Source: Lacibacter sp. H407
GTDB taxonomy: Bacteria; Bacteroidota; Bacteroidia; Chitinophagales; Chitinophagaceae
Length of the DNA: 64,000 bases
Assembly (NCBI RefSeq): GCF_037892605.1
Contig: NZ_JBBKTU010000001.1
Span: 2,790,001-2,854,000 of the forward strand
Direction: 5' to 3'
Below, piece after piece: positions 46,823 to 56,729 of the stretch. Position 1 is the stretch's first letter; the number at the start of each line of letters is the position of its first letter. Both the position numbers and the translations under genes were made by a program. Below the pieces are notes generated by a model. The model had not been told where the DNA came from. It ran no database searches and saw only the letters and a list, made by a program, of their open reading frames with translations.

Positions 46823-49021
46823 ATGAAACGTTTCTTTTTTTATTTCTTACCTCTTTTACTTTCGTCGTTTGTGTCAGCACAAACATCTTTGCCTGTGTAT
46901 AAAAACAAAAATGCACCCCTTGAAAAGCGGATTGATGATTTATTGAAACGGATGACACTTGAAGAAAAGATTCTTCAAATGAATCAATGGACCTACGGCA
47001 AGAATGCAAATGCGAACAATATTGAAGCAAGTATGAAAGCGGTGCGACCGGAAATTGGTTCACTCATTTATCGAAGCATCAACCCGGTTTATAAAAATCA
47101 GATACAGCGAAAAGCGATGGAGCAATCACGACTCGGCATTCCGATTCTCATGGGCTTTGATGTGATCCATGGTTATCGAACTATTTTTCCGATTCCGCTT
47201 GCACAAGCCTGTTCATGGAATACGGATCTGGTGAAAGATGCATGCACTGTTGCAGCAAAAGAATCTAAACTATCAGGAGTTGACTGGACATTTTCTCCAA
47301 TGGTTGATGTGGCACGTGATGCACGTTGGGGAAGAGTTGCAGAAGGATACGGAGAAGATACCTATGCTAATGCAATGTTTGCTGTTGCATCCATTAAAGG
47401 TTATCAAGGAAAGAATTTATCTGATTCATTTTCTATAGCAGCATGTATTAAACATTATATCGGTTACAGTTTATCTGAAGGCGGGCGTGATTACCGCTAT
47501 GCTGATGTATCGGCTCAAACAATGTGGGAAACATTTATGCCTCCTTACGAAGCAGGTGTAAAAGCAGGTGCTGCAACACTCATGAGCAGCTTTAATGATA
47601 TCAGCGGAATACCCGCCTCTGCAAATCCATACACATTAACGGAGATATTAAAGAAGCGTTGGAAACACGATGGCTTTGTAGTATCTGATTGGGGTTCGGT
47701 TGAAAATCTTATTCCACAAGGATTTGCAAAGGATAAAAGAGAAGCTGCCTACATGAGTTTTATGGCAGGAGTAGAGATGGATATGGTGGATAATCTTTAT
47801 GTTGAAAATTTACAGCAATTGGTATTGGAGAAAAAAATACCAATGAGTAAAATTGATGATGCAGTAAAAAGAATTTTGCGAATCAAATTTCGATTGGATT
47901 TGTTCGAACAACCATATGTAATTGAACTTCCGGAACAAGAGCGTTACTACGAACCAAAAAGCATGGCGATTGCAGCACAGCTTGCTGCAGAGTCGATGGT
48001 GTTGCTGAAGAATAATAAGCAGACACTTCCTTTAAACAAATCAATTAAAAAGATCGCTTTGATCGGTCCGATGGTAAAAGATAGTGTGAACATCATGGGT
48101 TCATGGGAAGGACAAGGTGTGTCCGAAGCAGTTGAAACTATTTATGAAGGATTTGAAAAGGAGTTTAAAGGCAAAGCAAGTTTACATTATGCAAAAGGAT
48201 GTGCTTTTGAAGGAACCGATGAAAGTGGGTTTGAAGAAGCAGTGAATACCGCCATGCAATCGGATGTAATCATCCTTTGCATGGGAGAAATGAAAAAGTG
48301 GAGTGGAGAAAATGCATCACGATCAACCATTGCATTACCCATTATCCAGGAACGTTTGGTTACAGCATTGAAGAAAACAGGAAAGCCCATCATTCTCATT
48401 TTATCAAATGGCAGACCGTTGGAATTAGGAAATTTAGAAAACTTATCTGATGCCATTTTAGAAATATGGCAACCGGGAACCGCAGGTGGCAGTGCTGTTG
48501 CAGGAATGATTTCCGGCCGCTTAAATCCATCTGGTAAATTAGCGATCACGTTTCCATTAACAACAGGACAAATTCCAACCTATTACAACATGCGTCAATC
48601 GGCCCGTCCAAAGTTGGGCGGCTACCAGGATATTGCTACAGAGCCAAAATATCCGTTTGGTTATGGATTAAGTTATACCAGCTTCACGTATGGAGCTGTG
48701 AAATTATCTACAACACGCTTTTCAAAAAATCAAAAACTAACAGCAACAGTTGAAATAACAAACAGTGGTGCTGTGGAAGGAAAGGAAACGGTGTTGTGGT
48801 TTATTGCCGATCCTGTTGCATCGATCACAAGACCCATGAAGGAATTAAAGTTTTTTGAAAAGAAAGAATTGAAAGCAGGCGAAAAGAAAACATTCATGTT
48901 TGAAATTGATCCCATGCGTGATTTAAGTTTTCCTGATGCAAACGGAATGAGGCGATTGGAAAGCGGCGATTATTATCTCATCGTCAATGATCAAAAAATA
49001 AAATTTGAACTGATCGATTAA
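46823..49021 (+). CDS. GH3 beta-glycosidase (beta-glucosidase-like)
   Basis: 732 residues with a signal peptide (FVSAQ). GH3 domain order is complete: (beta/alpha)8 domain with LGIPILMGFDVIHGYRTIFP, the WGRVAEGYGEDTYANAMF block, nucleophile Asp289 in GFVVSDWGSVENL; an alpha/beta sandwich with AAESMVLLKNNKQTLPL and GPMVKDSVNIMGSW; and a C-terminal fibronectin-III-like domain beginning YPFGYGLSYTSFTYG. The family removes terminal beta-linked sugars with retention; the sequence looks like the BglX type. It would trim oligosaccharides in the periplasm and is the first gene after the susCD terminator. Confidence 0.9.
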   Translation: MKRFFFYFLPLLLSSFVSAQTSLPVYKNKNAPLEKRIDDLLKRMTLEEKILQMNQWTYGKNANANNIEASMKAVRPEIGSLIYRSINPVYKNQIQRKAMEQSRLGIPILMGFDVIHGYRTIFPIPLAQACSWNTDLVKDACTVAAKESKLSGVDWTFSPMVDVARDARWGRVAEGYGEDTYANAMFAVASIKGYQGKNLSDSFSIAACIKHYIGYSLSEGGRDYRYADVSAQTMWETFMPPYEAGVKAGAATLMSSFNDISGIPASANPYTLTEILKKRWKHDGFVVSDWGSVENLIPQGFAKDKREAAYMSFMAGVEMDMVDNLYVENLQQLVLEKKIPMSKIDDAVKRILRIKFRLDLFEQPYVIELPEQERYYEPKSMAIAAQLAAESMVLLKNNKQTLPLNKSIKKIALIGPMVKDSVNIMGSWEGQGVSEAVETIYEGFEKEFKGKASLHYAKGCAFEGTDESGFEEAVNTAMQSDVIILCMGEMKKWSGENASRSTIALPIIQERLVTALKKTGKPIILILSNGRPLELGNLENLSDAILEIWQPGTAGGSAVAGMISGRLNPSGKLAITFPLTTGQIPTYYNMRQSARPKLGGYQDIATEPKYPFGYGLSYTSFTYGAVKLSTTRFSKNQKLTATVEITNSGAVEGKETVLWFIADPVASITRPMKELKFFEKKELKAGEKKTFMFEIDPMRDLSFPDANGMRRLESGDYYLIVNDQKIKFELID

Positions 49022-49054
49022 AATTGAAATCACAAACACATTAAAACAAGTCAT

Positions 49055-49504
49055 ATGAAAAGCAGAGAAATACCGGTAATTGTCGATCGATTATTCGAAG
49101 CCATTGAAAAGCTGATACCTGAATACATGGAGAACCCTGCGGACAATTGTATTTCCAATGGCAACGTTGCTGCATGCATCATTGATGAAAACGGACATAC
49201 ACATGGCAAAATGTTTGGTACAGATAAACCAAGATTGCGTCAGTCGTATAAAGTAGCGTGGACAAAAGCCAGCCAGGTGTGGCTTACGGGAATAAAAACC
49301 GGTGAGTATGAAAAGAAAGTGTTTAATAAAGAAGTAGGTGAAAACGCAAACGGTATAGAGGCACCTGATTTAATTGGATGGGAAGGCGGTCAGCCATTGG
49401 AATTAAAGAATGGGGTAAAGTTTTCAGTTGGCTTCAGTGGATTCAGAGGTACAACCGATCTTGAAATCATAGTGAAGGCATTGGCTACAGTAGAAGCGGC
49501 TTAA
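49055..49504 (+). CDS. GlcG/HbpS-like small protein
   Basis: 149 residues, no signal peptide. NGNVAACIIDENGHTHGKMFGTDKP, SYKVAWTKASQVWLTGIKTG and VKFSVGFSGFRGTTDLEIIVKAL follow the pattern of the GlcG/HbpS (haem-degrading) family, in which a glycine-rich loop and helix pack into an octamer. Stand-alone members are often found next to sugar-oxidation genes, but their role is unclear. It sits between GH3 and an aldo/keto reductase in the same direction with gaps of about 30 bases, so it is probably in the operon. Confidence 0.65.
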   Translation: MKSREIPVIVDRLFEAIEKLIPEYMENPADNCISNGNVAACIIDENGHTHGKMFGTDKPRLRQSYKVAWTKASQVWLTGIKTGEYEKKVFNKEVGENANGIEAPDLIGWEGGQPLELKNGVKFSVGFSGFRGTTDLEIIVKALATVEAA

Positions 49505-49535
49505 TTTTCAAACAACACATTAAACTATTTTTCGA

Positions 49536-50531
49536 ATGCAATACATGGCAAATGAGCAGCGGTACACGAACATGGAATACCGCCGATGTGGAAACAGTGG
49601 ATTGAAATTACCTGCTGTTTCATTGGGGCTTTGGCACAACTTCGGACATATTGATCAACTCGAAAATGCACGCAACATATTGCGTGTTGCATTTGATAAC
49701 GGCATCACACATTTTGATCTGGCAAATAATTATGGCCCGCCTCCTGGATCAGCTGAAGAAAATTTTGGAAAAATCTTCAAAGACGATTTTACTGCTTATC
49801 GTGATGAATTGATCATCTCAAGTAAAGCAGGATGGGGAATGTGGCCCGGTCCTTATGGTGATTGGGGTTCAAAGAAATATTTAACAGCAAGTCTTGATCA
49901 GAGTCTACAGCGCATGGGGCTTGAGTATGTTGATATATTTTATCATCACCGTCCCGATCCTGAAACGCCATTGGAAGAAACTATGGGCACACTTGATCTG
50001 ATGGTGCGGCAAGGGAAAGCATTGTATGTAGGCATCTCAAGTTATCAACCGGAAGAAGCTGCAAAAGCAATTTCAATTTTAAAAGACTTAGGAACACCTT
50101 GTTTAATTCATCAGCCTAAATATTCCATGTTCGATCGCTGGATCGAAGATGGTTTGCTGGATGTGTTAGAGCAAAATGCAGTAGGATGTATTCCGTTTTC
50201 GCCTTTGGCACAAGGGCTACTCACGAATAAGTATTTGAAAGGAATTCCGGAAGGTTCAAGGGCAGCGAGCCATCGTGGTAATGGTGCTATTGATGAAGAC
50301 CAGGTATCGGACGAAAAGATCAATAAAGTGCGTGCATTAAATGTGTTGGCAGAAAAGCGTGGACAGAATCTTGCACAAATGGCGCTTGCATGGATACTGA
50401 AAGATCAACGTATCAGTTCTGTTCTCATTGGTGTAAGCAAACCGGAACAAGTAGTTGATTCATTGAAATGCCTTGATAATTATTCATTCACAAAGGAAGA
50501 ACTGGATCAAATAAATCAGATACTATCCTGA
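49536..50531 (+). CDS. Aldo/keto reductase (YghZ/Kv-beta-like group)
   Basis: 331 residues; an alternative ATG at 49545 would remove three residues. The (beta/alpha)8 AKR tetrad is visible: Asp in ITHFDLANNYG with the Tyr four residues later, Lys in IISSKAGW, and His in VDIFYHHRPD. WGMWPGPYGDWGSKKYL is typical of the L-glyceraldehyde-3-phosphate reductase (YghZ) branch, as is the NAD(P)-binding end LIGVSKPEQV. It may reduce an aldehyde or keto sugar intermediate in cytoplasmic processing of the imported glycan; the substrate is not inferable. Confidence 0.82.
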   Translation: MQYMANEQRYTNMEYRRCGNSGLKLPAVSLGLWHNFGHIDQLENARNILRVAFDNGITHFDLANNYGPPPGSAEENFGKIFKDDFTAYRDELIISSKAGWGMWPGPYGDWGSKKYLTASLDQSLQRMGLEYVDIFYHHRPDPETPLEETMGTLDLMVRQGKALYVGISSYQPEEAAKAISILKDLGTPCLIHQPKYSMFDRWIEDGLLDVLEQNAVGCIPFSPLAQGLLTNKYLKGIPEGSRAASHRGNGAIDEDQVSDEKINKVRALNVLAEKRGQNLAQMALAWILKDQRISSVLIGVSKPEQVVDSLKCLDNYSFTKEELDQINQILS

Positions 50532-50547
50532 CAACAAAATAAAGTAC

Positions 50548-51984
50548 ATGAATATTCGAATAACCTTCAGTACATTTTTAATTGGAAGCGTTTGTTGCAC
50601 TACGTTAGTGGCGCAAAAAAAAACGAAGAAAGATGATGCAGCAATGCCTGCTTATTATCAGGTCGAAGCACGAAGCAATGCCAACAGCACTACATGGAAA
50701 ACATACACTGCAAAGACGATTGATAAATTGCCCGGCTTTAAAATAAAAGCCGATCCGAAGATCAATGCGTATGGAAGCTGGTTGGTGAATCAATCAACTG
50801 CAACAGGTTTTTTCAGAGTTGAGAAAAAGGGTGATCGTTGGTGGATCGTTGATCCGGAAGGTTATCCTTTTATTCACAAGGGTGTGGCTGTGTATCGGGC
50901 AGGTAATTCATCGTTGCAAAAAACAGCCATGACCACAAAATATGGAATAGCCGAAAATTGGGCGAAGCAGGAAAGTCAGATGTTGAAGCAACATGGCTTC
51001 AACGGTACAGGTGCTTGGTCGAATGTTGATCTGCTAAGGCAAACTGCAGATCCATTGGTTTATACTGTTATTGTAAGCCCTATGGGAAGTTATAAATCCG
51101 AGCATCAACGAAAGTTTGGCGGCAAATACAAAGTTGCCGGATGGCAGGGTTACCGATTTGATCTTGCGATGGTATTTGATCCCGAGTTTGATGCACATGT
51201 GGAAAAAACGATTTCAGTGATCGCAAAATATGCGAACGATAAACACCTGCTTGGTTATTTTACTGACAATGAACTACCGTGGAAGAACGATGCATTAGAC
51301 CGGCATTTGAATTTTCTTGCGAAAGATGAGGCGGGTTATATCGCCGCAAAAAAATGGTTGGATGAACGAAAAGGAAAAGATGCATCAATGGCTGATGTAA
51401 CAGATGAAGATCGGCTTGCATTCACCGGATTTTATTTTGAAACTTATCTGAAGAAGGTAGCTGCCGCTGTTCGGAAATACGATGCGAATCATTTGTATTT
51501 GGGTTGTCGTTTCAACCAGGAGTCGGAGGAGTTGCAAAATCCTGCCATTTTTAAAGTAGCAGGCCAATACATGGATATTGTTTCGATTAATCATTACCGT
51601 AAGTGGGAACCTGTTCAATCGATCATGGCAAACTGGACAGCATGGTCGGGCAAGCCATTTATCATTACAGAGTGGTATACCAAGGGAGAAGATTCTGAAT
51701 TACCTAATAGAACAGGAGCAGGATGGAATGTACCTACACAAAAAGACAGAGGATATTTCTATCAAAATTTCACGATTGAATTATTGAAAAGCAAAGCCTG
51801 TGTTGGCTGGCATTGGTTTACCTATCAGGACAATGATCCGCAGGATCTTACAACTGATCCATCAAACCGTGATTCAAACAAAGGAATTGTAAATAGTCAG
51901 TTCATTCCTTATTCCCCTTTGCTGGAGAATATGCGCATGTTGAACACGCATGTGTATGAGTTAATAAGATACCTGGATAAATAA
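50548..51984 (+). CDS. GH-A clan glycoside hydrolase, agarase-like, family not assigned
   Basis: 478 residues with a signal peptide (SVCCTTLVAQ). GFFRVEKKGDRWWIVDPEGYPFIHKG begins a TIM barrel as in agarase-like clan GH-A enzymes. Acid/base candidate is Glu242 in YFTDNELPW and nucleophile candidate Glu375 in FIITEWYTKG; CVGWHWFTYQDNDPQD is the aromatic C-terminal strand. Enzymes of this type are frequently annotated as beta-agarase but many act on other beta-linked polysaccharides. The gene follows the AKR by 16 bases in the region 3 operon. Confidence 0.68.
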   Translation: MNIRITFSTFLIGSVCCTTLVAQKKTKKDDAAMPAYYQVEARSNANSTTWKTYTAKTIDKLPGFKIKADPKINAYGSWLVNQSTATGFFRVEKKGDRWWIVDPEGYPFIHKGVAVYRAGNSSLQKTAMTTKYGIAENWAKQESQMLKQHGFNGTGAWSNVDLLRQTADPLVYTVIVSPMGSYKSEHQRKFGGKYKVAGWQGYRFDLAMVFDPEFDAHVEKTISVIAKYANDKHLLGYFTDNELPWKNDALDRHLNFLAKDEAGYIAAKKWLDERKGKDASMADVTDEDRLAFTGFYFETYLKKVAAAVRKYDANHLYLGCRFNQESEELQNPAIFKVAGQYMDIVSINHYRKWEPVQSIMANWTAWSGKPFIITEWYTKGEDSELPNRTGAGWNVPTQKDRGYFYQNFTIELLKSKACVGWHWFTYQDNDPQDLTTDPSNRDSNKGIVNSQFIPYSPLLENMRMLNTHVYELIRYLDK

Positions 51985-52003
51985 TTCAACGATAGAAACA
52001 AAA

Positions 52004-53515
52004 ATGAAGAAACTACAATTTATACTCCTGTTCATTGGCTCAGCTTTTTTTACTGTTTCGTTTGCGCAAAGCAATGTAATAAGTATTGGAGCATTTGACG
52101 TGTTTACCGATGTGGGTTCACCAAAAATTGCCGGCAGCGCAAGTTATCATGTGCCTTCGCAAACCTATCGCTTGTCAGGTTCCGGCTCTAATATCTGGGC
52201 TGGCAGAGATAGTTTTTCATTTGTGAGCAAAAAGATGAACGGTGATTTTATTCTGCAAACACAGGTGAAATTTATTGGCGCAGGGAATGAGTTGCATCGA
52301 AAAACAGGATTGATGATCAGAAGTTCATTGGCAACCAATTCTCCGGTTGTTGTATGTACTGTACATGGTGATGGACTTACGTCGTTGCAATATCGCACCA
52401 CTCCGGTTGGAACGATGAAAGAAATCAAGATGACGATAAACGCACCTGATGTAATACAACTGGAGAAAAAAGGAACCACTTATACAATGTCTGTTGCACG
52501 TTTTGGTGAAGTGTATCAGGTGCAGCAATTAGATAGTATTGATCTTGGAACTGATTTGATGGCTGGCATATTTATTTGCTCACACAGTAATTTGTTTTCA
52601 GAAGAAGCTGAGTTCAGTAACACAAGAATATTCAATACTGCACCGGATAGTTTGGTGCAGTACAAAACCTATCTCGGAAGCTTATTAGAAGTACTGAATG
52701 TTACTACAGGCCATCGTGAAGTAGTTGCAAGTGCACAAGGCTCATGGCAGGCACCCAACTGGACACCCGATGGTAAAACACTCATCTATAATGCAAGCGG
52801 TAAACTGTACAATTTCAATTTAGCTACAAAAGAATCCACATTGTTGAATACAGATTTTGCTGTTAAGAACAACAACGATCATGTATTAACATTCGATGGA
52901 AAACAGATCGGCATCAGTCATCATGCGGCTGAAGCAAAAGGTCAGTCGGTGGTTTATACAGTGCCTGTTACAGGTGGTGTGCCGAAACGAATAACAGAGA
53001 AAAGCCCCTCTTACTTCCATGGATGGTCGCCCGATAGTCAGTTCTTATTGTATACAGGTGAACGTAATGGAGATTTTGATATTTACAAAATATCAAAAGA
53101 TGGTGGTAAGGAAATTCGATTAACCAATGCAAAAGGGTTGGATGATGGTTCAGAATATTCATCCGATGGAAAATACATTTATTTCTGTTCTGCACGCACC
53201 GGAAAAATGCAGGTGTGGCGAATGGATCCTGATGGGAAAAATCAAACACAGTTAACGTTTGATGAAATGAACAATTGGTTTCCACACGTTTCACCCGATA
53301 ACAAATGGCTGGTGTTTATTTCATTCCCCAAGGAAGTGCCAGCAGACAAACATCCTTTTTATGAACGTGTGTATTTGCGTTTAATGCCTGCAGCAGGCGG
53401 CGAACCAAAAGTGATCTCTTACCTCTACGGGGGACAGGGAACCATGAACGTTCCAAGCTGGTCGCCTGACAGTAAGAAGATTGCCTTTGTAAGTAACGGA
53501 ACATTCAATCATTAA
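52004..53515 (+). CDS. Secreted concanavalin-like plus TolB-type propeller protein
   Basis: 503 residues, signal peptide to SFAQ. Residues about 25-210 form a jelly-roll (DUF1349-like: HRKTGLMIRSSLATNSPVVV, AGIFICSHS). Residues about 225-500 are a TolB/PD40 beta-propeller with blades such as APNWTPDGKTLIYNASGKLY, FHGWSPDSQFLLYTGERNGD, EYSSDGKYIYFCSARTGKMQ and VPSWSPDSKKIAFVSNGT. Some TolB-like propellers are polysaccharide lyases, others binding proteins. I see no defined active site. It lies 19 bases after the agarase-like gene. Confidence 0.7.
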   Translation: MKKLQFILLFIGSAFFTVSFAQSNVISIGAFDVFTDVGSPKIAGSASYHVPSQTYRLSGSGSNIWAGRDSFSFVSKKMNGDFILQTQVKFIGAGNELHRKTGLMIRSSLATNSPVVVCTVHGDGLTSLQYRTTPVGTMKEIKMTINAPDVIQLEKKGTTYTMSVARFGEVYQVQQLDSIDLGTDLMAGIFICSHSNLFSEEAEFSNTRIFNTAPDSLVQYKTYLGSLLEVLNVTTGHREVVASAQGSWQAPNWTPDGKTLIYNASGKLYNFNLATKESTLLNTDFAVKNNNDHVLTFDGKQIGISHHAAEAKGQSVVYTVPVTGGVPKRITEKSPSYFHGWSPDSQFLLYTGERNGDFDIYKISKDGGKEIRLTNAKGLDDGSEYSSDGKYIYFCSARTGKMQVWRMDPDGKNQTQLTFDEMNNWFPHVSPDNKWLVFISFPKEVPADKHPFYERVYLRLMPAAGGEPKVISYLYGGQGTMNVPSWSPDSKKIAFVSNGTFNH

Positions 53516-53532
53516 ATCTGAAAAAATAAAAC

Positions 53533-54492
53533 ATGCATACATCCTTTATAGAATCAACAAATAGAAAGAGTATAAGACGGCTTAGTATTGTAATGATCTT
53601 ATGCTTCAGCATTGTTGCTTCAAATACAATTGCACAGAAGAAGAAAAACGGAGTGCCTGTTATTGCTGCATTGAATGCCTATTCATTCAGCGATCTGCTT
53701 TCAGCAAAGGATAGTCGTGATAAGCAGCAAGTTTATTCCTTGTTTAATCTGCTCGATTGGTGTGCTACAAAAAAAATAAAAGCACTCGACCCAACAGCTT
53801 ATTTCTTTCCTACTTATCCGGAAGTGCCTTCGGATGAATATCTGAAAAAATTTAAAGACAGAGCAGCACAGCTGGGTATTGTGATCAGTGGCACCGGTAT
53901 CCGCAATGATTTTGCTTCCCCCAATCCGAAAGTACGTGCAGCAGGTGTTGAACTTGCAAAAAAATGGATCGTTGCAGCTTCAAAGATGGGAGCACCGGTG
54001 CTCCGTTTGTTCTCGGGCGAAATTCCGAAGGGCTATGAAAATAAATGGAACGAAGTAGCAGGATGGATGATCGAGTGTTACAAAGAATGTGTGGCTTATG
54101 GTGAAAAGTATAATGTAAAGATCGGTATCCAGAACCATGGTGATATGCTGCAAACAGCGGATCAATGTATTTATGTATTGAAAGGAGTTAATTCAAAATG
54201 GGCAGGATTGATTGTTGATGTTGGAAATTTTAAAACAGAAGATCCTTATAAAGACATTGCAGCGGTTGTGCCATATGCGGTTAACTGGCAAATCAAAGAA
54301 AGTGTATTTGGTATTGGCAGTAAAGTTCCTACAGATTATAAGCGTCTCGTACAAATCATTAAAGATGGCGGTTATAAAGGCTATTTGCCTGTTGAAACAT
54401 TATTGGTGCGGGGTACGCCTTATGATCCATTTGCATTGGTTCCAGGAATGCTCAATGATTTGAATAAAGCAATTATAGAAGTGTACAAATAA
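53533..54492 (+). CDS. Exported sugar isomerase/epimerase-like TIM-barrel protein
   Basis: 319 residues. An N-terminal hydrophobic segment ending in ASNTIAQKKK looks like a signal peptide, so it probably acts in the periplasm. The AP-endonuclease-2/xylose-isomerase-like barrel is shown by FNLLDWCATKKIKALDPTA, the metal-ligand regions LFSGEIP, KIGIQNHGDM, LIVDVGNF and KESVFGIG, and LPVETL near the end. In several Bacteroidota such exported proteins work with Gfo/Idh/MocA enzymes on oxidised (3-keto) glycosides; the dehydrogenase two genes downstream fits that scheme. Function is otherwise uncertain. Confidence 0.72.
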   Translation: MHTSFIESTNRKSIRRLSIVMILCFSIVASNTIAQKKKNGVPVIAALNAYSFSDLLSAKDSRDKQQVYSLFNLLDWCATKKIKALDPTAYFFPTYPEVPSDEYLKKFKDRAAQLGIVISGTGIRNDFASPNPKVRAAGVELAKKWIVAASKMGAPVLRLFSGEIPKGYENKWNEVAGWMIECYKECVAYGEKYNVKIGIQNHGDMLQTADQCIYVLKGVNSKWAGLIVDVGNFKTEDPYKDIAAVVPYAVNWQIKESVFGIGSKVPTDYKRLVQIIKDGGYKGYLPVETLLVRGTPYDPFALVPGMLNDLNKAIIEVYK

Positions 54493-54501
54493 ATTATTTC
54501 T

Positions 54502-55533
54502 ATGAGAACAAACATGATGGCTTCGTTTAAGTTTCTTACGTTGATGGTTTCTTTTTTTTCTGTTTCGATTGTTTCTGCACAGAACAAGCAGGGAGCTGAT
54601 TATGCATTTGAACAAAACAGGCGGATGGGAAGAGGTGTAAATATTATTGGCTACGATCCGCTGTGGAAAGATTCATCTAAAGCAAGGATGAAGGCAAAGC
54701 ATTTCAAACTTATCAAAGAAGCAGGTTTTAATAATGTGCGTATTGTGATTGCGCCGTTCAAATTCTCCATGGGAGATTCAGCCTATACCATCAAACCTGA
54801 ATTCTTTGTTACACTTGATTGGGCCATTAAAGAAGCATTGAAAAATAGGTTGATGGCGATTGTTGATTTTCATGAACACAATACCATTGCAAAAGATCCA
54901 TTAGGGCATATGCCGAAGATATTGGCGATGTGGAAACAGATTGCAGAGCATTGCAAGAGTTATTCCAATGATGTGCTGTTTGAATTGTGTAACGAGCCCA
55001 ATATGAAACCTGATACCTGGAATACGATTCAAACTGCAGCATATAAGGTTGTACGAACGTCAAATCCAAACCGGACGATCATCATCGGTACCATCAATGG
55101 TAACCAGATCAAATTTTTACCGGATTTGAAATTGCCGGAAGAAGACAGAAATATTATTGTCGCCATTCACTATTACAGTCCCATACAGTTTACACATCAG
55201 GGTGCGCCATGGTCGATACGTAATAAAGACCTGAGTGGAATTGAATGGACACAAAGCAAGGCGCAGGAAGATTCGGTAAAAGCTGATTTTGATTTTGCAC
55301 AACAATGGTCAAAGCAAAATAAACGGCCACTTACGTTAGGTGAGTTCGGTGCTTATGAAAGAGCTGATATGCCTTCACGCATCAAGTGGACCAACTATGT
55401 AGCAAGACAAGCCGAGGTAAGAAACTGGAGCTGGAGTTACTGGCAATTCGATTCTGATTTTATTCTGTATGATATGAATAAAGATGAATGGGTGGAGCCG
55501 ATCAGGAATGCATTAATACCGGCTAAGAAATAA
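54502..55533 (+). CDS. GH5 endo-beta-glycanase (cellulase-family)
   Basis: 343 residues, signal peptide ending in VSAQ. The GH5 barrel has RMGRGVNIIGYDP at the start, HFKLIKEAGFNNVRI, IVDFHEHNT, acid/base Glu165 in LFELCNEPNM, HYYSPIQFTHQG, and nucleophile Glu281 in LTLGEFGAYE, ending SYWQFDSDFILYD. The family hydrolyses beta-1,4-type backbones such as glucan, mannan or xyloglucan; subfamily cannot be set by eye. Ten bases separate it from the preceding gene, so it is cotranscribed. Confidence 0.88.
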   Translation: MRTNMMASFKFLTLMVSFFSVSIVSAQNKQGADYAFEQNRRMGRGVNIIGYDPLWKDSSKARMKAKHFKLIKEAGFNNVRIVIAPFKFSMGDSAYTIKPEFFVTLDWAIKEALKNRLMAIVDFHEHNTIAKDPLGHMPKILAMWKQIAEHCKSYSNDVLFELCNEPNMKPDTWNTIQTAAYKVVRTSNPNRTIIIGTINGNQIKFLPDLKLPEEDRNIIVAIHYYSPIQFTHQGAPWSIRNKDLSGIEWTQSKAQEDSVKADFDFAQQWSKQNKRPLTLGEFGAYERADMPSRIKWTNYVARQAEVRNWSWSYWQFDSDFILYDMNKDEWVEPIRNALIPAKK

Positions 55534-55534
55534 C

Positions 55535-56725
55535 ATGAACCCAAAGTTGAATGTAATACGTGCCGGAATTATTGGTTCAGGCTTCGCTGCAAAGTTTCAT
55601 TACGAAGCACTCAAACGTGTGTATAGTGTTAACGTGGAAGTAGCTGGTTCGTTTTCTACCAACCGTGAACGGTTAGATGCTTTTACTCAACCAAGAGAAA
55701 TCAAAAGTTTCGAAAGTCTCGAGGCATTAATTGCTGCATCAGATGTATTGCATGTGTGCACACCGCCCTCCACACATGAAGAAATAGTGATACGGGTATT
55801 AGCGAAAGGTAAGCATGTAATTGTTGAAAAACCTTTCACAGGATATTTTGGTGATGACAGTAAAACTTTCAGTGGGGATTCGTTTCCACGTAAAGATGGA
55901 TTAGCCTTCGCCTTGAAAAGTATTGAGCGGATGTTACTGGCTGAGAAGGAAAGTGCAGGATCAATTATGTATGCAGAGAATTGGGTGTATGCTCCGGCTA
56001 TCCAAAAAGAACGTGAGCTGATTCAGAAAACAAATGCACAGATACTTTGGATACAGGCGCAGCAATCGCACTCAGGTTCACATTCGTTGGATTATGGACA
56101 ATGGCATTTATCAGGTGGTGGTTCGTTAATGGGCAAGGGTAGTCATCCATTAACGGCTGCTATCTATTTAAAACAAGTTGAAGGGCGTGCAAGAAATGGA
56201 AAGCCGATTCGTCCGAAAACTGTTTCTGCAAGAACTCATCCTATTACAAGAATGCCGGGTTATATAAACGAAGATCATTTGAGGGATACATATAAAGATG
56301 TAGAAGATTATGCAATGGTTCATGTGGTATTTGAAGATGGAAGCATTGCAGATATTGTTGCAAGTGAGTTGTTACAGGGCGGAGTTAAAAATTACGTAGA
56401 AGTGCATGCAAATAATCATCGTAGCATTTGCAACATCGCACCGAACAATGCAATGCAAACGTATAATCCTGTTGAAGAAAATTTCAATGATGTCTATGTG
56501 GTAGAAAAAACGGGAACCAAACAGGGCTGGTCTTTTATATCGCCCGATGAAGCATGGTTCAATGGCTATCAGCATGAAATGGAAGCGTTTTATCGCACAG
56601 CGGCATTTGGAGAAGCGATCGAAAGTAACAGTCAATTGGCAGCAGATGTAATTGCTACTATTTATGCAGCTTATGTTTCTGCAGAAGATAAGGGTATTGA
56701 AGTGGAAGTATCAACTATTAATTAG
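55535..56725 (+). CDS. Gfo/Idh/MocA-family sugar dehydrogenase
   Basis: 396 residues, no signal peptide. The Rossmann N-terminal domain has IRAGIIGSGFAAKFHYEAL, DVLHVCTPPSTHEEIVIRVL and the conserved Lys in VIVEKPFTGY. The C-terminal dehydrogenase domain carries GGGSLMGKGSHPLTAAIYL and EDYAMVHVVFEDGSIADIV. Family members oxidise or reduce sugars and inositols with NAD(P). Here it probably acts on a monosaccharide brought in by the transporter encoded directly downstream (4 bases away). It starts two bases after the GH5 stop. Confidence 0.86.
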   Translation: MNPKLNVIRAGIIGSGFAAKFHYEALKRVYSVNVEVAGSFSTNRERLDAFTQPREIKSFESLEALIAASDVLHVCTPPSTHEEIVIRVLAKGKHVIVEKPFTGYFGDDSKTFSGDSFPRKDGLAFALKSIERMLLAEKESAGSIMYAENWVYAPAIQKERELIQKTNAQILWIQAQQSHSGSHSLDYGQWHLSGGGSLMGKGSHPLTAAIYLKQVEGRARNGKPIRPKTVSARTHPITRMPGYINEDHLRDTYKDVEDYAMVHVVFEDGSIADIVASELLQGGVKNYVEVHANNHRSICNIAPNNAMQTYNPVEENFNDVYVVEKTGTKQGWSFISPDEAWFNGYQHEMEAFYRTAAFGEAIESNSQLAADVIATIYAAYVSAEDKGIEVEVSTIN

Positions 56726-56729
56726 TAAC

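Noticed and set aside
56652-56729. Upstream extension of the MFS transporter frame
   Set aside because: It would overlap the dehydrogenase by 74 bases, and the ATG at 56730 gives a typical transporter N-terminus.
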